Positions 1-9,394 of a stretch of 64,000 bases of DNA are shown here, one piece after another. The notes beneath the pieces were generated by a model that ran no database searches, was not told where the DNA came from, and was given only the letters and a program-made list of their open reading frames with translations. The translations under genes and the position numbers were made by a program. The DNA comes from Lysobacteraceae bacterium. Its GTDB lineage: Bacteria > Pseudomonadota > Gammaproteobacteria > Xanthomonadales > Rhodanobacteraceae. The stretch lies in NCBI GenBank assembly GCA_021372495.1, contig JAJFUF010000045.1, positions 97,015 through 161,014 on the forward strand, written 5' to 3'. Every line of letters begins with the position of its first letter. Position 1 is the stretch's first letter.

Positions 1-1
1 C

Positions 2-58
2 GCGGCGGCCCGTGCGGCGGCGGGCTTGACGCCGGCGCATGCCGGCGGCGCGGTTTGA
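2..58 (+). CDS. C-terminal tail of an upstream gene (partial)
   Basis: This is an open frame from the window edge to a TGA at 56-58. It encodes an Ala/Gly-rich tail ending in HAGGAV. It stops 20 bases before the cheR start. In Pil-Chp operons the gene before pilK is usually pilJ, the methyl-accepting chemoreceptor, so this may be its end, but nothing in the 18 visible residues proves it. One other frame is closed here; the frame of cheR itself is also open to the edge. Confidence 0.35.
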   Translation, partial: AAARAAAGLTPAHAGGAV

Positions 59-78
59 ACGTGGAGGATGAACCAGGC

Positions 79-951
79 ATGGCGCTCGCGTTCAGTCCGC
101 TGCCGTCCGTCCCGTCGCTGCTGCCGATGGACGACGCCGAGTTCGCCCGCTGGGTGCGCCTGCTGGAGGCGCGCACCGGCGTGGTGGTCGCGCCGGAGCG
201 CAAGCCGTTCCTGGTCGGCGCGGTGCGCGCGCGCATGCGCGAGGCCGGTTTTGCCGACTACGCCAGCTACTACGCGCACGTCAGCGCGGAGGGCTCCGGC
301 CTGGTCGAGTGGGCCACGCTGGTCGATCGGCTGACCGTCCACGAGACCCGCTTCTTCCGCCACCCGCCGTCGCTGCAACTGATCGCCGAGCGCTGGCTGC
401 CGGAGCAGTTGCGCGACGGTGCGCGCGCCATGCACGCGTGGAGCATCGGCTGCGCCAGCGGCGAGGAGGCGTACAGCCTGGCGATGGTGCTGGACCGCAA
501 GCTGGCGCCGGGCGGCGCCGATGCGCAGGCCTACGTCGGCGTCACCGCAACCGACGTCAGCCATGCCGCGCTGGCGGCCGCGCGCAGCGCGGTCTATCCC
601 GCCACGAGGCTCGGCGAGATCCCGCCGGAATACCGCGCCGACTACGTGCAGATGCTGGACGGCGAGAGCTTCACCGTGATCGAGCGCCTGCGCCGGCGGG
701 TCGGCTTCGCGATGCTCAACCTGCTCGACGTCGCGCAGGCGCCGCTGAAGCAGCTCGACCTGATCTACTGCCAGAACGTGCTGATCTATTTCGCCCGCGA
801 GCGCCGCCGCGAGCTGCTGGCAACGCTGGCCGGCCTGCTCAGGCCGGGCGGCCTGCTGCTGCTCGGCGCCGGCGAGGTCACCGCATTCGCGCACCCGTTG
901 CTCACCCGCGTGGCCTGCCCCGGCACGCTCGCTTACCTGCGCAACCGTTGA
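79..951 (+). CDS. pilK: CheR-type chemoreceptor methyltransferase (PilK)
   Basis: S-adenosylmethionine-dependent glutamate methyltransferase for the pilus chemoreceptor. The N-terminal helical CheR domain is followed by a Rossmann methyltransferase domain. HETRFFR begins near residue 88, the SAM-binding GCASGEEAYS near 124, and YCQNVLIYF near 230, where CheR proteins usually have CRNVLIYF. The frame is open to a TTG at 55, but the ATG at 79 is preceded by GGAGG at a good distance, so I chose it (290 residues). It is followed after 9 bases by chpA, so it is the first complete gene of the Pil-Chp cluster here. The name PilK rests on operon context. Confidence 0.85.
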   Translation: MALAFSPLPSVPSLLPMDDAEFARWVRLLEARTGVVVAPERKPFLVGAVRARMREAGFADYASYYAHVSAEGSGLVEWATLVDRLTVHETRFFRHPPSLQLIAERWLPEQLRDGARAMHAWSIGCASGEEAYSLAMVLDRKLAPGGADAQAYVGVTATDVSHAALAAARSAVYPATRLGEIPPEYRADYVQMLDGESFTVIERLRRRVGFAMLNLLDVAQAPLKQLDLIYCQNVLIYFARERRRELLATLAGLLRPGGLLLLGAGEVTAFAHPLLTRVACPGTLAYLRNR

Positions 952-960
952 GGCACGCGC

Positions 961-3900
961 ATGCGACTCGAAGAAGACATCGACTTCACCACGCTCAACT
1001 GGGTCAAGGCCGAGCTGGACGAAACCCTGAAGCAGGCGCGCCAGGCCCTCGAGACGTACGTCGAGGATCCGGCCGACGCCAGCCTGATGCGCTTCTGCGC
1101 GACCTACCTGCACCAGGTGCAGGGCACGCTGCGCATGGTCGAGCTGTATGGCGCGGCGATGGTCGTCGAGGAAATGGAGCGGCTCGCGCAGGCACTGCTG
1201 GACGACCAGGTGCGCCAGCGCGACGACGCCTACGGCGTGCTGATGCGCGGCATGGTGCAGATGCCCGATTACCTCGAGCGCCTGCAGAGCGGCCACAAGG
1301 ACATCCCGCTGGTCCTGCTGCCGCTGCTGAACGACCTGCGCGCGTGCCGCGGCGAGAAGCTGCTGTCGGAGAGCGTGCTGTTCACCCCCGACCTGCAGGC
1401 AGCGCTGCCGGCCGAGCTGCCGGCCGCCGCGGCGCCGGTCGATGCCGCCGGGCTGAAGCGCGAGGTCGCCGTGCTGCGCGCACGCTTCCAGCCGGCGCTG
1501 CTGGGCTGGTTCCGCGGCCAGGGCGACGCCGCCGCGCACCTCGCGCGCATGCGCGAAGTGCTGGACGCGGCGGTCGCGCTTTGCCATGCGCTGGCGCCGC
1601 GCCGGCTCGGCTGGGTCGCTGGCGGCGTGCTGGAGGCGCTGGAGCAGGGCCGTCTGACCGCCGACAGTTCGGCGCTGAAACAGTTGGTCGGCCGCGTCGA
1701 CCGCGCGCTCAGGCAGCTCGGCGATCGCGGCGAGGATGCGCTCGCCGACGCCGAGGGCGAGGAACTGGTGCGCAACCTGCTGTATTACGTCGCGCAGGCC
1801 GCGCCGGCCGAGGGCCGCGTCGCGCAGATCCGCCAGACCTATCGCCTGGACCGCCTGCTGCCCAGCGAGAAGGAGATCGAGCACGCGCGCGGCTCGATTT
1901 CCGGCCACAACCGCGCCCTGCTCGACACCGTCGCGCACGCGATCAAGGAGGACCTGTTGCGCGTCAAGGAAGCGCTGGACATCTTCCTGCGCCAGCGCGA
2001 CGAGGATCCCGCGCGGCTCGGCGCCCAGGCCGAGCTGCTCGACCGCGTCGGCGACACCCTCGGCATGCTGGGTCTCGGCGTGCCGCGCCGCGTGGTCGGC
2101 GAGCAGCGCCGCATCGTCGAGGACATCGCCACCCGCGCGCGCCCGGCCGACGAGGGCACCCTGCTCGACGTCGCCGGCGCGCTGCTCTACGTCGAAGCGT
2201 CGCTGGACGACCACATCGACCGCCTCGGTGCGGCCGTCGAGAGCGCCAATGCCGCCGACGCGCTGCCGAAGGCCGAGGCGCGCAAGATTCTCGAGGCGCT
2301 GATGCGCGAGGCCGCGCTCAACCTCGGCAAGGTGAAGGAGGACATCGTCGCCTTCATCGAGTCGCCGTGGGACCACGCGCGGGTCGAGCAGATCCCGCGC
2401 CTGCTGGAGGAAATCGCCGGCGCGCTGCGCATGCTCGACGTCGAGCGCCCGGCCGACCTGCTCGCCGGCATCGGCCGCTTCGTCGACAACGAACTGATCG
2501 TCGACCGCCGCATCCCCACTGCGGAGCAGATGGACAAGCTGGCCGACGCGCTGGCCTCGATCGAGTACTACCTCGAGGCGGCGCGCGAGCACCGCGGCGG
2601 GCGCGAGCGCATCCTCGAAGTCACCCGCCAGAGCCTGGGCGCGCTCGGCTACTGGCCGGTGCCGCCGCGGCGCGAGACGTCGCCGGCCGAAGCGGCCGTC
2701 GCCGCGGGCGGCGACTTCCCGCAGTGGGGCGACAGCCTGCCGCAGGGCCGCAGCGCGTCGCTGCGCCCGACCGACGAGGGCGCCGTCGAGGAAGGCGTGG
2801 ACTTCACCGGGCTCGAGCTGCAGCGCGGCGGCGATGCCGACGCCGCGGCGCCGTTCGAACCGGTCAGCATCGCCGCGGGACGCGGCATGGAAGACCTGGT
2901 GGTTGGCGACGCGCGCATGCCGGAGCCGTACGCCGAGCACCTGCGCGGCCTGAAGCTGACCGAGACCGAGCCGACCGCGCCGCCGTCCGATGCCGGCGAC
3001 GACTGGATCGAGATCGAAGAGGAAATCGAGGAGGAAGTGCCGGTCGGCGCCGAGCTCGGCACGAATGCCGGCTTCCAGGCCGCCTCCGAAGAGATCGACG
3101 CGGAGATCCGCGAGGTGTTCGTCGAGGAGGTGCAGGAAGAGATCGAGAACCTGCGCCGCCACCTGCCGGCGTGGGCGTCGAGTCCGGACGACCTCGAAGC
3201 GCTGAAGCCGGTGCGCCGTTCCTTCCACACGCTGAAGGGTTCCGGCCGCCTGGTCGGCGCGCTGGCCCTGGGCGAGTTCAGCTGGAAGGTCGAGAACATG
3301 CTCAACCGCGTGCTCGACCACAGCATCCCGCCGGGCGAGGACGTGCGCGCGCTGGTCGCGCACGCCGTCGACGCGCTGCCCGGCCTGCTCGCCGCGCTGC
3401 GCGGCGACGGCGCGCCGAATGCGCCGCTGGGCGCGATCATGGAGGTCGCCGACCGCCTCGCTGCCGGCGAAAGCGCCCGCGTCGAGCAGTTCGTGCAGCC
3501 GCGCATGCAGACCGTGAAGCGCATCGTCAAGCGACGCGTGCCGCGGCCGCGCGCGGATGTGGCCGAAGTGCCCGCCGCGACGCTCGCCGGCGTCGCCGGT
3601 CCCGCCTTCGCCGCGCCGCAGCCGGTCGCGGCGATGCTGCCGGCAGTCGACCCGCTGCTGCTGGAAATCCTGCGCAGCGAAGTGGCGCAGCACCTCGGCA
3701 GCGTGCGCGAATACCTGGCGCAATGCGCGCCCGACGCGCCCGCGGTCGGCGAGCCGCTGCTGCGCGCGGTGCACACGCTGAACGGCGCGATCGCCATGGT
3801 CGACATCCCGGTGATCGGCCACGTGCTGGCGCCGCTGGAGTCGTACCTGAAGCGCCTGCGCGCGCTGGACACCGCGCCCGGCGCGGACGGCGTCGCTGCG

Positions 3901-6900
3901 CTGCGCGAAGCCGCCGACCTGGTCGATCACGTGATGGCGCAGTTCGACGCCGCGCAGCCCGAGCTGCCGGATTCGGGCGCGCTCGCCGCGCGCATCGCCG
4001 CGCTGCGCGATGCGCTGCCGGAGCCGACCGTCGCACACGTGTTCTACGAAGCCGAAGCCATAGCCGACGAGGCCGCGGCGGCGGACGATGCGCTGCCGGC
4101 GGACGCCGACAGCATCGCGCTGCCCGAGGCCGGTGCGTCCGGATCCGTCGACGAGGACCTGACCGCCGCGCTGATGGCCGCGCTGGACGCGGCCGCGCCG
4201 CCCGCGGATGCGCCGGTGGAGCGCGGGGTCGGCTTCGACCTCGCCGAGTTCTCCGACCTCGGCGACGCGATCGTGCTCGAGTCGGCCGCGCAGGCTCCGT
4301 CCGACGCGCCGCCGCCGGCCGACGCATCGCTCGATGCGCCGGCTGCGGATGCCCGCGATCACGCCGACGAGGCGCCCGCCGCCGCGCCGGCGGACGGCAT
4401 CGATGCCGGCTTCGCGGTGCCGCCGCCGCAAGGCGACCTCGCCGCCGCCGTGCCGCACGCGGACGCCGCTGCCAACGAGGTGCCGTCCGATCAGGCGCCG
4501 GAAATCGCGTCGCCCGCGCCGGCCGCGCGCGCGCGTGTGCCGTTCCCGGACGACCCGCAGCCGGACGGTGCGCTCGACCTGCCCGACCTCGACACCGACC
4601 TGCTCGAGATCTTCGTGCAGGAAGGCGTCGATATCCTCGACCACTCCGATTCGCTGATGGCGAAGCTGCGCGAGAGCCCGCACCAGCGCGAGCTGATCGG
4701 CGGGTTGCAGCGCGACCTGCACACGCTTAAGGGCGGCGCGCGCATGGCCGGCCTGGCGCCGATCGGCGACCTCGCCCACGCCATGGAGACGCTGCTGGAA
4801 CAGGTCGGCGAGGGCCGCCGCCAGGCCGATCCGCTGGCGGTGGAATCGCTCGAGCGCGGCTTCGACCGCCTGCACGGCATGGTGCAGCGCGTCGCCCACG
4901 GCCGCGCCATCGCCATGCCGGATAACGCCATCGCCCGCTTCGAGGCGCTGGCGGAAGGGCGGCCGCTGGAGGCGCCCGCCGCGGTGGCCGACGCCGACGC
5001 CGACGCGGCGGGAACCGCGGCCGCGGAGACGGTGGCTACGCCGCCTGCGCCGCAGCCCGTCGCCGAGGCGAGGCCCGCGCCGCGTCCGGCGCAGCGTCCG
5101 CCGCTGGAACCGGTCGAGGAGCCGGCGCGCGCACCGCAGGAAATGATCCGCGTGCGCTCCGAGCTGCTCGACTCGCTGGTCAACTACGCCGGCGAGGTGT
5201 CGATCTACCGCTCGCGCCTGGAGCAGCAGATCTCGACCTTCCGCTTCAACCTGGTCGAGTTCGAGCAGACCGTCAGCCGTCTGCGCGAGCAGTTGCGCAA
5301 GCTGGAGATCGAAACCGAAGCGCAGATCCTGTCGCGCTACCAGCGCGAGCACGAGGCCGGCCGCGACGCCACCTTTGACCCGCTCGAGCTGGACCGCTTC
5401 TCGCAGTTGCAGCAGCTCTCGCGCGCGCTGGCCGAGTCGGTGTCGGACCTGGTGTCGATCCAGGGCCTGCTGGACGACCTCACCCGCCAGTCGGAAACGC
5501 TGCTGCTGCAGCAGTCGCGCGTCAGCTCCGACCTGCAGGAAGGCCTGATGCGCACGCGCATGGTGCCGTTCGATTCGCTGGTGCCGTCGCTGCGCCGCAC
5601 CCTGCGCCAGGCGGCGCAGGAGGTCGGCAAGCGCGCGCAACTGCGCGTCGAAGGCGCACAGGGCGAAATGGACCGCAACCTGCTCGAGCGCATGAAGGCG
5701 CCGTTCGAGCACATGCTGCGCAACGCGCTGGCGCACGGCATCGAGGCGCCGGCCGAGCGCCGCGCCGCCGACAAGCCGGAGGACGGCACGGTCTCGATCC
5801 GGGTCAGCCGCGAGGCGACCGAGGTGGTGATCCGCGTCTCCGACGACGGCCGCGGCTTCGACCGCGACGCGATCCGCCGCAAGGCGATCGAGCGCGGCCT
5901 GATGAAGCCCGACGCGCAGTTGTCCGACCGCGACCTGTACGGCTTCGTGCTGGAAACCGGCTTCTCCACCGCCGAGACGGTGACCCAGCTGGCCGGCCGC
6001 GGCGTCGGCATGGACGTGGTGCACAGCGAGATCAAGCAGCTCGGCGGCACGCTGGCGATCGACTCCGAGCGCGGCCGCGGCACCACCTTCATCATCCGCC
6101 TGCCGTTCACGCTGGCGGTGACGCAGGCGATCCTGGTGCGCCTGGGCGATTCCGCCTACGCGATCCCGATGTCGTCGGTGCAGGGCGTGGTGCGCATCGC
6201 GCGCGACGACCTCGACCGCCGCCTCGGCGAAGCCGATCCCAGCTACACCTACGCCGGCGAAACATTCGCCATCCACGACCTCGCCCAACTGCTCGGCGTG
6301 CCTGCGGCGCACCTCGCCGACGAGACGCAGTTGCCGCTGCTGATGACCCGCACCGGCGACCAGCGCGCCGCGGTGCGCATCGACGCGGTGATCGGCTCGC
6401 GCGAAGTGGTGGTGAAGTCGGTCGGCCCGCAGGTCAGCTCGGTGCCCGGCATCTTCGGCGCCACCATCATGGGCGACGGCTCGGTGGTGATGATCCTCGA
6501 CCTGGCGCCGCTGGTGCGCCGCTCGGCCGCGCTGCGCGAGCGTGCCGAGGAGGACGGCATCGCCCTGGAGGCGCCGCCGCCGCTGCAGGCCGAGCCCGAG
6601 CGCCGCCGCCAGCCGATGGTGATGGTGGTCGACGACTCCATCACCATGCGCAAGGTCACCGGCCGCGTGCTGGAGCGCCACGACATCGAGGTGGTCACCG
6701 CGAAGGACGGCCTCGACGCGGTCGAGAAGCTGCAGGACCGCGTGCCCGACCTGATGCTGCTCGACATCGAGATGCCGCGCATGGACGGCTACGAGCTGGC
6801 CACCTACATGAAGAACGACCCGCGCCTGAAGGGCGTGCCGATCATCATGGTCACCTCGCGCACCGGCGAGAAGCACCGCCAGCGCGCGCAGGAAATCGGC

Positions 6901-6984
6901 GTCGAGCGCTACCTCGGCAAGCCGTACCAGGAGCTCGACCTGGTGCGCGAGGTGCAGGACGCGCTGAAGGCGAGTCGAGTCTGA
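961..6984 (+). CDS. chpA: ChpA: multi-Hpt hybrid CheA histidine kinase of the Pil-Chp system
   Basis: A 2007-residue kinase that phosphorylates the PilG/PilH-type response regulators controlling twitching motility. Hpt-like modules occur near residues 51 (degenerate), 756 (HTLKGSGRLVG), 938 (HTLNGAIAMV, with Asn where Lys is usual) and 1254 (HTLKGGARMAG). Acidic, Ala/Pro-rich linkers separate them. A dimerisation helix, the HATPase domain (N-box HMLRNALAHGIE near 1584, DDGRGFD near 1626), a CheW-like domain (about 1717-1855) and a C-terminal receiver (about 1885-2003, phospho-acceptor Asp near 1935 in LLLDIEMPRMDG) follow. The order is Hpt repeats, kinase, CheW, receiver, as in Pseudomonas ChpA. 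One base separates the stop from the chpB start. Very high GC produces a 1473-residue shadow frame inside it. Confidence 0.93.
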   Translation: MRLEEDIDFTTLNWVKAELDETLKQARQALETYVEDPADASLMRFCATYLHQVQGTLRMVELYGAAMVVEEMERLAQALLDDQVRQRDDAYGVLMRGMVQMPDYLERLQSGHKDIPLVLLPLLNDLRACRGEKLLSESVLFTPDLQAALPAELPAAAAPVDAAGLKREVAVLRARFQPALLGWFRGQGDAAAHLARMREVLDAAVALCHALAPRRLGWVAGGVLEALEQGRLTADSSALKQLVGRVDRALRQLGDRGEDALADAEGEELVRNLLYYVAQAAPAEGRVAQIRQTYRLDRLLPSEKEIEHARGSISGHNRALLDTVAHAIKEDLLRVKEALDIFLRQRDEDPARLGAQAELLDRVGDTLGMLGLGVPRRVVGEQRRIVEDIATRARPADEGTLLDVAGALLYVEASLDDHIDRLGAAVESANAADALPKAEARKILEALMREAALNLGKVKEDIVAFIESPWDHARVEQIPRLLEEIAGALRMLDVERPADLLAGIGRFVDNELIVDRRIPTAEQMDKLADALASIEYYLEAAREHRGGRERILEVTRQSLGALGYWPVPPRRETSPAEAAVAAGGDFPQWGDSLPQGRSASLRPTDEGAVEEGVDFTGLELQRGGDADAAAPFEPVSIAAGRGMEDLVVGDARMPEPYAEHLRGLKLTETEPTAPPSDAGDDWIEIEEEIEEEVPVGAELGTNAGFQAASEEIDAEIREVFVEEVQEEIENLRRHLPAWASSPDDLEALKPVRRSFHTLKGSGRLVGALALGEFSWKVENMLNRVLDHSIPPGEDVRALVAHAVDALPGLLAALRGDGAPNAPLGAIMEVADRLAAGESARVEQFVQPRMQTVKRIVKRRVPRPRADVAEVPAATLAGVAGPAFAAPQPVAAMLPAVDPLLLEILRSEVAQHLGSVREYLAQCAPDAPAVGEPLLRAVHTLNGAIAMVDIPVIGHVLAPLESYLKRLRALDTAPGADGVAALREAADLVDHVMAQFDAAQPELPDSGALAARIAALRDALPEPTVAHVFYEAEAIADEAAAADDALPADADSIALPEAGASGSVDEDLTAALMAALDAAAPPADAPVERGVGFDLAEFSDLGDAIVLESAAQAPSDAPPPADASLDAPAADARDHADEAPAAAPADGIDAGFAVPPPQGDLAAAVPHADAAANEVPSDQAPEIASPAPAARARVPFPDDPQPDGALDLPDLDTDLLEIFVQEGVDILDHSDSLMAKLRESPHQRELIGGLQRDLHTLKGGARMAGLAPIGDLAHAMETLLEQVGEGRRQADPLAVESLERGFDRLHGMVQRVAHGRAIAMPDNAIARFEALAEGRPLEAPAAVADADADAAGTAAAETVATPPAPQPVAEARPAPRPAQRPPLEPVEEPARAPQEMIRVRSELLDSLVNYAGEVSIYRSRLEQQISTFRFNLVEFEQTVSRLREQLRKLEIETEAQILSRYQREHEAGRDATFDPLELDRFSQLQQLSRALAESVSDLVSIQGLLDDLTRQSETLLLQQSRVSSDLQEGLMRTRMVPFDSLVPSLRRTLRQAAQEVGKRAQLRVEGAQGEMDRNLLERMKAPFEHMLRNALAHGIEAPAERRAADKPEDGTVSIRVSREATEVVIRVSDDGRGFDRDAIRRKAIERGLMKPDAQLSDRDLYGFVLETGFSTAETVTQLAGRGVGMDVVHSEIKQLGGTLAIDSERGRGTTFIIRLPFTLAVTQAILVRLGDSAYAIPMSSVQGVVRIARDDLDRRLGEADPSYTYAGETFAIHDLAQLLGVPAAHLADETQLPLLMTRTGDQRAAVRIDAVIGSREVVVKSVGPQVSSVPGIFGATIMGDGSVVMILDLAPLVRRSAALRERAEEDGIALEAPPPLQAEPERRRQPMVMVVDDSITMRKVTGRVLERHDIEVVTAKDGLDAVEKLQDRVPDLMLLDIEMPRMDGYELATYMKNDPRLKGVPIIMVTSRTGEKHRQRAQEIGVERYLGKPYQELDLVREVQDALKASRV

Positions 6985-6985
6985 G

Positions 6986-8782
6986 ATGCAGGCCGAGATG
7001 CCCACCGTCGCGCTGCTGTTCGAGGATCCGGAACTCGGCGCGCCGCTGCGCGCCGCGCTGGCCGAACTTGGCGCGCGCATCGCGCACGAGGGCGCCCCGG
7101 CCGCGCTCGCGGCCGAGGCGTTGGCCGGCGTCGACGTGGTCGTGATCAATCTCGACGACGCCGTCGAGGCACAGCTCGACCGCATCCACGACCTGCTCGA
7201 CGCCGCCGCCTGCCGGGTGGTGTTCAACGATGCCGACGCCACGCGCGCGCTGGAAGGCTGGGAGCAGGCGCGCTGGGCGCGTCACTTCGCCGCCAAGATC
7301 CTCGACCGCGACGACGTCGACCCGCCGCGTCCGGCCGATGCGCGCCCGGTCGAGGTTGCCGCGGTCGCCGAGGCCGCGGCGCTGCCGGCTGCGGCGGAGG
7401 CGCCCGGCATGGCCGCCGTCGAACCCGCGGCGCCGGCGCAAGTCGACGCGCCGCCGCTCGACCTGGCCGAGATCGAGGCGCTGTTCGAGGACCTGCCCGG
7501 CCTGGGCGCCGCGCAGCCCGTGCCGCATTCGGTCGAGGCCACGCCGGACGATCTGGCCGCGCAGCTCGACGCGCTGTTCGAGGATGCGCCCGCCACGCCC
7601 GCCGCGGCGGCGCCCGTGCCCGAACCGGCAGCGGACCGCGAAGCGGCCGCCGGCGCCGAAGCACCGTCGATCGACGGCACCGGCCTGGATTTCGATCGGG
7701 CGTTCGATGCGGCGACGGCGCCTGCGCCGACGGTCGTGGCCGGCAGCGCCGATCCGGCTGCGCCTGCTCCGGTCGTGCCGGCTTCGCCGAGCTGGGATCT
7801 GGTCGATTACGAAACCGCGGCGCCGACCGCACCGCCGCCGCGCGCGCAGCCGCACGAATTCGGCATCGAGACCGTATCCGCCGCCGAGCTGCTGGCGCCC
7901 GGGACCGCCGCCGCCGGAACCGAGGCCGAGCCGATCCACTTCGGCCTGGAGAAGATCAGCACCGCCGAATACCTCGCCCCCGACGCCGCGCCGGCCGGCG
8001 ACGCGCCGCTGGCGGTCAAGGTCGAGAAGGTGTCGGCGGCGGAATACCTCGCCCCCGAAGGCGGCGACGCCGCGGATACGCCGGTCGTGCCCGGCATGAG
8101 CCTCGAGCTGGTGCCGATGGAGGAAGCGATTGCGCCGAAGCCGGTCCAGGCCGAGGCCGCGAGCGCGGTCGCCGAGATGCGCCTGGACGCCGGCGCGACG
8201 CGCGTGCGCCGCGTGGTCGCGCTGGGCGCGTCGATCGGCGGACCGGAGGCGGTGCGCGAGTTCGTCAACGCGCTGCCCACGGATCTGCCGGCGACGCTGG
8301 TGCTGGCCCAGCACCTCGATGCCGCCTTCGTCGACGCGATGGCCGCGCAACTCGCCAAATTCAGCCCGCTGCCGGTGCGCATCGCCGCCGCCGGCGTCGG
8401 CGTCGGCCACGGCGAGGTGCTGGTGGTGCCGGCCGATCGCCGCGTGCGGCTCGACCGCAGCGGTCGGGTGCGGCTGGAAGCGCTGCCGGAAGGCTGTCCC
8501 TACGCGCCCTCGATCGACCACACCTTCGGCGACCTCGCCGAGACCTTCGGCGCCGACCTGCTGGCGATCGTGTTCTCCGGCATGGCCAACGACGCCGTCG
8601 CCGGATCGCTGGAAGTGGTCGCGCGCGGCGGCACGGTATGGGCGCAGGATCCGGACAGTTGCGTGGTCAGCTCGATGGTCGACGGCGCCTGCGCGGCGGG
8701 CGTGGTCGCCCACACCGGCACGCCGCGCGCGCTGGCGGCGCGGCTGCTGGCCGAACTGGACAAGCAAGGGAAGACGACATGA
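6986..8782 (+). CDS. chpB: ChpB: CheB-type methylesterase with pseudo-receiver and long linker
   Basis: Removes methyl groups from the pilus chemoreceptor. The C-terminal CheB esterase domain (about residues 408-598) has the catalytic triad Ser416 (GASIGGP), His443 (LAQHLD) and Asp536 (SGMANDAV), spaced as in classical CheB. The N-terminal 100 residues look like a receiver fold (VALLFEDPELG at the start) but lack an obvious phospho-acceptor arrangement. Between them lies an Ala/Pro-rich linker of about 300 residues carrying two LFED-containing motifs and three copies of an S[AT]AE[YL]LAP motif. The ATG at 6986 is used; a second ATG at 6998 is possible. The gene overlaps the next one by ATGA. 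Confidence 0.88.
   Translation: MQAEMPTVALLFEDPELGAPLRAALAELGARIAHEGAPAALAAEALAGVDVVVINLDDAVEAQLDRIHDLLDAAACRVVFNDADATRALEGWEQARWARHFAAKILDRDDVDPPRPADARPVEVAAVAEAAALPAAAEAPGMAAVEPAAPAQVDAPPLDLAEIEALFEDLPGLGAAQPVPHSVEATPDDLAAQLDALFEDAPATPAAAAPVPEPAADREAAAGAEAPSIDGTGLDFDRAFDAATAPAPTVVAGSADPAAPAPVVPASPSWDLVDYETAAPTAPPPRAQPHEFGIETVSAAELLAPGTAAAGTEAEPIHFGLEKISTAEYLAPDAAPAGDAPLAVKVEKVSAAEYLAPEGGDAADTPVVPGMSLELVPMEEAIAPKPVQAEAASAVAEMRLDAGATRVRRVVALGASIGGPEAVREFVNALPTDLPATLVLAQHLDAAFVDAMAAQLAKFSPLPVRIAAAGVGVGHGEVLVVPADRRVRLDRSGRVRLEALPEGCPYAPSIDHTFGDLAETFGADLLAIVFSGMANDAVAGSLEVVARGGTVWAQDPDSCVVSSMVDGACAAGVVAHTGTPRALAARLLAELDKQGKTT
7859..8059 (+). repeat. Three-copy peptide motif in the ChpB linker
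   Basis: Residues starting near 292, 319 and 344 of ChpB repeat the pattern [IVL]E[KT][IV]S[AT]AE[YL]LAP: IETVSAAELLAP, LEKISTAEYLAP and VEKVSAAEYLAP. The spacing is 25-27 residues in an otherwise low-complexity linker. The conservation suggests a short linear binding motif, but its partner is unknown. Confidence 0.7.
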
Positions 8783-9252
8783 GCACCGAACTGCCTCGCG
8801 AGATCCGCGGCGTGCTGGTTCACGTGACCGGCGGGCGCGTGCTGCTGCCGAACGCCACGGTGGCCGAGGTCATCACCTTCGCCACGCCGGACAAGGTGGC
8901 CAACGCGCCGGAATGGCTGCTCGGCCGCATCGCCTGGCGCGGCTGGCGGCTGCCGCTGGTGTCGTTCTCGATCCTGGCCGGCTTCGCCGCGCAGGAGCGC
9001 GCGCTGAACTCGCGCGTCGCCGTGCTGAAGGCGCTCGGCGGCAATCCGCGCATGCCGTTCATCGCCATGGCGACGCAGGGCTTCCCGCGCCTGACCACGC
9101 TGAGCCAGGACATCATCGTGCCGACCGGCGACGAGAACGCGCATCCGCCGGGCGTGCGCGAGCAGGTGCTGGTGCGCGACGACCACGCCGTGATCCCGGA
9201 CCTCGACGCCATCGAGGCGATGGTGCAGGAAGCGCTCGCGGCAGCGGCCTGA
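8779..9252 (+). CDS. chpC: CheW-like protein (ChpC-like)
   Basis: A 157-residue protein starting MSTELPREIRGVLVHVTGGR, which fits a single divergent CheW/SH3-type coupling domain. In the Pil-Chp system ChpC is an accessory CheW-like linker between receptor and ChpA. The ATG at 8779 overlaps the chpB stop by four bases (ATGA), showing translational coupling. The frame is open further upstream within chpB, but that part is a shadow. Assignment as ChpC rests mainly on gene order, because CheW domains diverge widely. Confidence 0.65.
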   Translation: MSTELPREIRGVLVHVTGGRVLLPNATVAEVITFATPDKVANAPEWLLGRIAWRGWRLPLVSFSILAGFAAQERALNSRVAVLKALGGNPRMPFIAMATQGFPRLTTLSQDIIVPTGDENAHPPGVREQVLVRDDHAVIPDLDAIEAMVQEALAAAA

Positions 9253-9291
9253 GGCTGCCGCTCGGAAGTCGCCGTACAGCATGTAGGGTGC

Positions 9292-9361
9292 GTAGGGTGG
9301 GCTTCAGCCCACCGTCACTCCGTTCGATTGCGTCGCGATGGTGGGCTGAAGCCCACCCTAC
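9292..9361. repeat. Paired inverted dispersed repeat (family A)
   Basis: Two 22-base arms, each itself palindromic: one begins GTAGGGTGGGCTTCAG at 9292-9313, and its reverse complement lies at 9340-9361. They are separated by 26 bases containing a CGTTCGATTGCGTCGCGA-type spacer. A partial GTAGGGTG copy sits just before at 9283. The unit lies between the converging chpC and rsmE genes. This is a REP/BIME-like organisation, and transcripts from either side would form long hairpins. Confidence 0.85.
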
Positions 9362-9394
9362 AGCCCCTGCAGTCGCCGCGGGGGGTGCGCCGGC

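Noticed and set aside
309..4730. Open frame of 1473 codons overlapping cheR and chpA
   Set aside because: It is rich in Arg, Ala and Pro with no domain, and lies over chpA, whose kinase domains are unmistakable. High GC removes stop codons in the shadow frame.
9292..9361. Possible CRISPR repeat unit
   Set aside because: Only two inverted copies and one spacer; arms are mutually reverse complementary rather than direct repeats, and no cas genes exist.
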